Positions 58,189 to 64,000 of a stretch of 64,000 nt of DNA are shown in pieces. Origin of the DNA: Volutella citrinella (lineage: Eukaryota; Ascomycota; Sordariomycetes; Hypocreales; Nectriaceae); contig JAWZSP010000007.1 in NCBI GenBank assembly GCA_034401135.1, positions 496,001 to 560,000 on the forward strand. The letters are read 5' to 3'. Numbering within the stretch: position 1 is the stretch's first letter; each line of letters begins with the position of its first letter. Below the pieces are notes generated by a model. That model did no database searches. It had not been told where the DNA came from and worked only from the letters and a program-made list of their open reading frames with translations. The translations under genes were made by a program, and so were the position numbers.

Positions 58189-61100
58189 CTAAAAGTATGA
58201 CAATCCACTCCAACCCAGGATACCTTCAAGCTCCTCCCTCAGTTCGGCAACGCCATCATATCCACCCTTGCTGGCAATTTCTGCGCGCTTGGCAGCCCCG
58301 AGCTCTGCCCAGCGGGACAGCACGGCGCCGTCGACAATGGTGCGCCCAGCGGCCGTCTCGACGCCTACAGGGCGGTTGCCCTCGCCGTGGCGGTGGGCCT
58401 TGGGGTTCAGGCCGCCATGGGGGGTGAGGGCCGGGAGAAGCTGGTTGGTGACGGAGAGGAGGCGGCGGTAGGTGGTCTCGGGAAGGGGGGTGAGGGCAGC
58501 GAGGTGGCCCGAAGGGGAGGCGAGGAGGAGGATGTGGGCGGAAGGATCTGACGAGGATGGAGGTGACGATGAGAGCGTTCGGGGGAGGAGGAGGGTTGTG
58601 GTCGGTATGTTGGGGGTGACGGAGAAGGTTGTGCGGTGGAGGAGCAGGTGGCCCTGAAGAGACTTGGGATCTGTGCGGTGTTAGCTGGTGGTCATGATGT
58701 TTCAATTCTCGGTTGACTTACGTTCGGGGTTAAAATCGAGGATCTGCAGATCGCCGTCTGCGTCGGAGGCAACAATGGCCAAGTCCTCGCCATCCGGCAG
58801 GAAATCGGCCACAAGGAGCGGCAGGCGGCCGTGGCTCTTACCCAGGACCTTGAAAGTGTAGGGCTCCTCAGTGTATCCGGCGAACCAGACGCCCTTGAAG
58901 GCATCGGCCATGAGGCACAGCCCCGTGCGCGGAAGCTCGCGGGCGCTGGAGACGTGGCAGCTCATGTCGAGAAAGGCGACGGGCAGCAGGGTGCCGTCCT
59001 CCTTGAGGCCGCGGACCATGCACTTCTGGCCCTGGGCGACGAGCATGAGGCCCTGTGTGCCAATTTCGGAGATTGCGGTGACGCCGCCGCGGGGGATGTC
59101 CTCGCGGGCGATGAGCTTGAGGCGCTTGTTGGTCTCGGGCCGGCCGGGCTGCGGGATGACGGTGACGATGTCGAAGACGTGCACGCGGCCGCGGATGGGC
59201 AGGTCCTCGCCCTTGGACAGCGCGGTGCCGACGGCGAGCAGCATGCGGCGCTCCTTGGTCTCCTCCGAGACCTCGAGGTGCAGCGTCTTCATGCACTCGA
59301 TGGACTCGCACGACTCGAGCTCGAGGTCGTGGATGACGGTCCAGGTGACGGGGCTGATGAGCTTGAGCACGCCGCGCGGCATCGTCGGCGGGAAGGACGT
59401 GTTGGTCTCCTTGGCCCACTGCTTGTGGTAGTCGTCGTCGCGCGGCAGCTCAAACGGCTCGTGGGCCGCGCACCCCGCGATGTAGGTGCCCGTCGGGTGG
59501 TGGTACGAGATGCCCCTGACGTCGGCGTCGAGAGCCATCTTGCGCACCGACAGGCCCAGCTCCGTGAGGTTGGTGTCGCCGTCGGGGAGCTGCGTGACGC
59601 GCGCGATGCCCTCGGCGTCGGCGTAGATGAAGCCGCGTTCGCAGCCTTCGGTGTGGAACGGGCTCATGCCGCGCACGCCCTGGCCCTGCAGGCCCATGAC
59701 CCGCGGGAGGCTCTTGCTCGACTTGAGCACGAAGCTGGGCGACGAGCCGGGCAGGAAGACGGTGCTGTGGCCGTTGATGTTGGCGCAACGCCGGAGGGGC
59801 ACGAAGCGTGGCTGCTGGTCGGCGTCGTCTTCAGACTTGGCCTCCGGGGGGGGACGCGAGGCGAGAGTAGGGTTGGGTGTTTTCTTGAAGGTGAGGGAGG
59901 CGGAGAGAGTCGCATTGGCGCCGCTGGCAGGGGCGTTACGGAGCGGCTCATAGATGGTGAGGTCGTCGGTAGCGTGGCGGAGAATGAGATACGGCGACTG
60001 GGAGACACAGTCTCCAAGATCGGCAACGAGAATCTCAGTGAGCGTCTCGCGCGCCATGCCCCGGCGGAGGGTATAGTCGGCTGACAGGAACGGGGGCACA
60101 TATGACAGACCCTCGGCCACGTACACGGGCTTGGAGAGATCCGGCAAGGCGTATATATGCAGGGCTCCTGATGCGCTGAGCAGGAACATCATGATCTTCT
60201 CCTCCGTCTCGGCGCCCTTGTCTCCAATGGAGGGCTGGAAAGCGCCCTTTGTGTCCGAGTATAGACAGCCTGCCTGCCACTTGGTAGAGACTAATGCGCC
60301 TTCTGGCCGCTCGACCTCCTCAATCTCGTTGTTCTTGTCAATCTGCGCAATCATGATGCTGCTATCATCACGGAAAAGCAGCAGATAGGGGTCAGCGATA
60401 CTTGCGCTGAGCACTCTGGGTTCTGCGCCCGTCTCCTCGTCCAGCATGGGGAGGATCTGCGTGAGACCAAGGTCTAGTTTCGTCAGCGTCAGCATCTACA
60501 TCTCGGATCTCGAACGGCACTGCTCACCTCCATCGTAGGATCGGACCTCTGATTTGAGGACCTGGATCATCCGCATCCCCTTGCCCATTGACCCAGCCTC
60601 AACCGTAAAGCCTGCGGCAGGGTCGAACTCGGTCTCCTTTATAGATTCGAAGCCCGCAGCCGTAAGCGCGTAGACATCAGACGTCTCATATCCGTCCAGA
60701 TCCACCTTGGCCACAATCATGTACTTGTCGTACTGGTCCACCGCATCGTAGTCGGTATCATTTGCCACGTTGGCGCCGAGGAGCTTCGGCATGGGCTTCT
60801 GAACGCTCATCGTCCAGAAGCCGCGAGCCTCGGGGAACTCGAACCGGCCAATGGTCTTGGGCTGGATTTCGCGGTTGATGATTGCAACTGCGCCAGCTCT
60901 TCCGCGGCCAACGATCGCTGCCAGTTGAAGGTCGGCGACTAGGCCCTTTGAGTTCTTGGCTTCCTCGCTTCCTGGTAAAAAGGCTGCCTTGCCACATGTG
61001 AAATCCTGAATTGGGGCAATGCTGAGCATGGTATCGTGAACTCGGAACGTCAAATCGCCAGACTTGGCCCCGCCGTTCAGGTTTTGTGCCGGCTTTGCCG

Positions 61101-62607
61101 CTGCTGATTCGGTTCCGTATAAATCATCATCTTCGTCGTCGTCATCTTCAAGGTCGAGGTCATCCACATCCAGTCCTAGCTCCTGATCGATAGCCCGTGG
61201 CTTGCGTCGCTTCTCCTGGCTCTGCTTCCTGGACCAGCCCAACACTACAGAGTCGCCAGTTTCGCTGCCAACAAAGACAGTATTCTTGCCCAGTCTGGAG
61301 ATGCACGAGGCACGACTCTTGACTAGGTGGCCACCGCTCTCCTGGGGCACAAGCCTGACCGTAATCCCCGATACTGTGCGACCGTCGATTCGGAATGACA
61401 CTGTCGCGAGAAGTCCGTTGTTTAGAATCAACAGCAGCTCTCCAGTTTCGATTTGTAGTTGTTCGACATTGCAATTTTCCAGGCGCAGATTCAGGTCGGA
61501 TTGGTCGGTCAAACTGAAGGATGTCATCTGACGAGCCATTGGGTTGACAGCCACGCCGTTAGCTTTGCCAGACTGGTCAACATGGATCAGCTCGTTCTGT
61601 CCCACTAGAAGCGCGCCGCCGACGGGGGCGGGGAGGGCGACAACTCGGGTTAGGTCGCGGGGCAGGTCGGTGACGGAGAGAATGGTCGTCGAAGCTCGTT
61701 GCTGAAGGTCTAGGGTGAAGACCTTGTAGGTGAGGTGGTCCTTCTGGCCCAGCGAGTGCGCCGAGGGCTGGCTCGAAGACAGGATGCCGAACGTCGGTTC
61801 TCTATACTCATGCAAGAAGGCGAGGTGCACTGGGTGAAGCAGACTGGGGTCTAGGAGGGGCAGACGGAGGACAAAAGATGGTGTATACGCTGCTTCTAGC
61901 TTGTCGCTATCTCCATTGGCGACTGCAGTAGCCTCCTTGACCGGACGCGGCCCATCGAGATCCTCATCCCAATCGTCCATCTCCAGATCCTCTTCCGGCT
62001 GCTGGAAGGGGAGAATGGCCAGGTTTCGGGAGCCAAACTTGAAGGCGGCACATCGGCTGCCGGGGTCCGCCTCGACGTAGTTGACGTATTCGCCGAAAGG
62101 GACCTCCCAGGGAGCACCCTGGAGCTCATCTTTCTCGTAGTAGTGGATCGATATCGTCTCGAGGAGGTTCTTCTTTGGGTCCCACTCCGCGAGGCAGAGC
62201 TTGGCTGCCTTGTACGCTAGGAGGAGGGCCTCGCCACCGGATTTTGAGTTTTTGATCTTGATCCTGGCCAGGCCGGTCACGGTTCCAGCAAGGGGTAGCT
62301 CAGACACGAGCACCAGCTTGGTGTTTGTCGTTTTGTCGGTGCGCACGAGCATCGACTCCCCTCCACCGAGGAAGGAGGACTCGAGGCCGTCATCGTCGTT
62401 GGCTCGGACGTCGAATACTGGTTCGGACTTGGCAGCGTTCGCGACGGGGTTCTGGTCGTCTAATTCGGAGGAAATGGTCTTTGTAGTGAAGATTTGGAGC
62501 AGCGACCCTTTGGCGACGACCAAGTTGTTGGCCGTGGCCGATGTGAGCGGGAGACTTAGGGAGTGTGTGACGGCTGAGGGAGCCGCGAGCTCGGTGTAGG
62601 CCTGCAT
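58189..62607 (-). CDS. CFT1: Cleavage and polyadenylation factor subunit CFT1 (CPSF160)
   Basis: Three exons, 62607-60528, 60473-58722 and 58670-58189, give 1437 residues, the usual length. The start MQAYTELAAPSAVTHSLSLP and NNLVVAKGSLLQIFTTKT are family-typical; the in-frame ATG at 62820 would add 71 atypical residues. Beta-propeller sequence runs throughout, with an acidic loop (DLDLEDDDDEDDDLYG), VRSYDGDLGLTQILPMLDEE across the first splice and the CPSF_A-type C-terminal domain (KGVWFAGYTEEPYTFKVLG). The last exon ends near AELREELEGILGWSGL. CFT1 is the scaffold of the 3'-end processing complex in the nucleus, helping to recognise the polyadenylation signal. Introns are 54 and 51 nt. Long antisense frames inside it are codon-bias shadows. 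Confidence 0.96.
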
Positions 62608-63165
62608 CGCTGCAGAACCATGCTTCCACGGCGGGCAGACGAAGAATTGGGCGCGGTAATGTGGTGAAGTTCGCAGTCCCTGCGCCGTGACGAGCAGCGC
62701 AGCGACGTGATGGTGTTGCTCTTTCGCGAAAGCTCGAGCTCCCCGGATCAACCTGGGGCCGGGCTCCGGGACAGGCACCAGGGCTAGGGGAGTGGTTTTA
62801 GATCGTCCTGGGTGTGCCACTACGATCGCCGCTAATACCGTTCATCGGCAACGGGCTATCGATTGCGTCACAAAACAAAAGCCGCCGGCTCCTTGATAAA
62901 GCAAGCTTCGGCAATTTCGTGCAAGCTCCAGGGATCCTGCTTCTCGTCAGTGCGCACACCGGCATTCAGCATAAACCCTCCAGACGCACTAACAGCTCGC
63001 AGCATCAATTATCGCCGCCTGTTATTGCTGCGCCGCTTCAACAGCCCCGCGAAGTCGCCGGACGATTGCCTGCTGCTCCTCATCCGCCTCATCCACACAT
63101 CCTCGGTCCGCAGCTCCTCGACAGCTTTCCCACAATCTTACCCACCGTTTCTCGCTTCAATATTG
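62608..63165. promoter_or_regulatory. Bidirectional promoter of CFT1 and the LMBD1-type gene
   Basis: 558 bases between two divergent starts, with no coding sequence expected. The minus-strand frame upstream of CFT1 stays open to 62820 but lacks family sequence. No named motif identified. Confidence 0.5.
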
Positions 63166-64000
63166 ATGTCTACAGATCCTAGCATAATGGCCAGCGCCGG
63201 CCTCGTCCAGACAAGTCTGATCTGGGTGGCTTACGCGGTCGCCGTCGCTCTCTGCCTGGTCGCTGCGATCATCACAACATTCACATGGCAAACACCTCGT
63301 GAGCGCTCCGTCATCGTCAGCGTCGTCGCCATTGTCAGCTTGACGTCCCTTCTGGCGACCGTACTCCTCCTCCCGGTCGATATTGCCCTGGTTTCGGCGA
63401 CCACCTCCACACATCTGGGCGCCAAGAAGGACTGGGCCACTCCCATACGAGTAGAAGAGATCCTGTTTACTCTCAAGGTCGTCTACTACAGCCTATACAG
63501 CTTCGATGCGCTGCTCTGTCTGGTGGTCATCCCCTTCGCCTACTTCTGGCACGAGGAATACGACGAGATTGAGATCGAGGAGGGTCGCTCGTTCGCTAGC
63601 CGCTTCTGGGCTGCCCTCAAGTACACCCTCTTCTTCGTCGCCTTGGTTGTCATCCTCTTCCTACTGGGCTTCTTCGTCCCCGCGGCTGGCGATAGCTCCA
63701 AGGACCACTGGGACTTTGACTACTTCAAGAAGCTCATTGCACAAAACCATGGCGAGAAGGCGCTCACTTTTGCCCTTGGCCTGCTCGTCACCCTGGGCAC
63801 CCTGCTCTACGTCATGTACACTGGCGCTGGGCTTGCGCTGATGCCCATTTCTTTCATCAAGTCGGCGCCCTCCATCTCGGCACCTCAGCTCTCCGAGAAC
63901 ACCGCGTCGCAGCTTGAGCAGAACCGCGAAAGACAGCGACAAATTGAGATGCGAAACGCTGGCCGCCAAGACGAGATGCCGCGAAAGGACCGCCGCGAGC
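63166..64000 (+). CDS. Probable lysosomal cobalamin transporter (LMBD1 family), 5' part
   Basis: Open from the ATG at 63166 to the window edge (278 codons, no intron seen); a second ATG at 63187 ([20 protein letters not shown]) may be the true start, as the family usually begins there. Membrane segments are near [75 protein letters not shown] and [19 protein letters not shown]. Conserved loops include KKDWATP, WHEEYDE and [12 protein letters not shown]. Human LMBD1 takes part in cobalamin release from lysosomes. Most fungi do not use B12, so the role in fungi is open and the vacuolar name is by homology only. The end [17 protein letters not shown] is the expected cytosolic loop. Confidence 0.9.
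   Translation, partial: MSTDPSIMASAGLVQTSLIWVAYAVAVALCLVAAIITTFTWQTPRERSVIVSVVAIVSLTSLLATVLLLPVDIALVSATTSTHLGAKKDWATPIRVEEILFTLKVVYYSLYSFDALLCLVVIPFAYFWHEEYDEIEIEEGRSFASRFWAALKYTLFFVALVVILFLLGFFVPAAGDSSKDHWDFDYFKKLIAQNHGEKALTFALGLLVTLGTLLYVMYTGAGLALMPISFIKSAPSISAPQLSENTASQLEQNRERQRQIEMRNAGRQDEMPRKDRRE

Noticed and set aside
58831..60084. 417-codon plus-strand open frame
   Set aside because: Lies fully antisense to CFT1 exon 2; a GC-rich mirror frame with Ala/Val/Asp/Arg-heavy composition and no family resemblance.
62608..62820. 71-residue upstream extension of CFT1
   Set aside because: In frame and stop-free, but the family begins at MQAYTEL and the extension lacks conserved character.
1..64000. 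CRISPR arrays, bacterial operons, phage or PKS/NRPS genes
   Set aside because: None seen; all recognised genes are eukaryotic with spliceosomal introns.

Overview
The window is nuclear DNA of a filamentous ascomycete, probably a sordariomycete and possibly from the Hypocreales (inferred). The evidence is short GT-AG introns, mostly 46-75 nt with a CTAAC/CTGAC-type branch site before the acceptor, GC-rich coding sequence, and fungus-specific families (HET, Zn2Cys6, Pal1, DUF202). Exon structures were built by eye from splice signals and family alignment. Every multi-exon model given sums to a whole number of codons, except the broken genes flagged as such.

Left part (1-31 kb), mostly housekeeping genes separated by long gene-poor stretches: an edge-truncated unknown gene (-), ribosomal protein eS30 (+), the exon-junction protein Y14 (+), an intracellular GH3 beta-glucosidase with PA14 domain (-), a DUF202 membrane protein (+), an unknown basic-tailed protein (-), an F-box-like gene broken by a stop and a frame change (+), an intact F-box protein (-), the ER thiol oxidase ERO1 (-) and the CDK subunit CKS1 (-).

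Middle (32-46.5 kb): a metabolic gene cluster built as three consecutive back-to-back pairs: amino-acid permease (-)/ketopantoate-reductase-like enzyme (+), Zn2Cys6 regulator (-)/class II aldolase (+), and flavin amine oxidase (-)/Fe(II)-2OG oxygenase-like protein (+). A medium-chain reductase (+) follows. The shared promoters carry many GATA-factor motifs, so an amine or amino-acid catabolic cluster under nitrogen control is the working idea. An 83-nt piece of the reductase gene, including the end of its intron, is repeated at the far end of the cluster beside AT-rich DNA and a possible solo LTR.

Accessory stretch (46.5-51.4 kb): a decayed ankyrin gene, an orphan ORF, a HET-domain gene and an overlapping unknown ORF.

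Right part (52-64 kb), housekeeping again: the U6 snRNA 3' exonuclease USB1 (-), a Pal1 cell-morphology gene (+) whose 624-nt first intron contains a complete tRNA-Lys(CTT) gene, the polyadenylation factor CFT1/CPSF160 (-), and the start of an LMBD1-type lysosomal transporter (+) running off the right edge.
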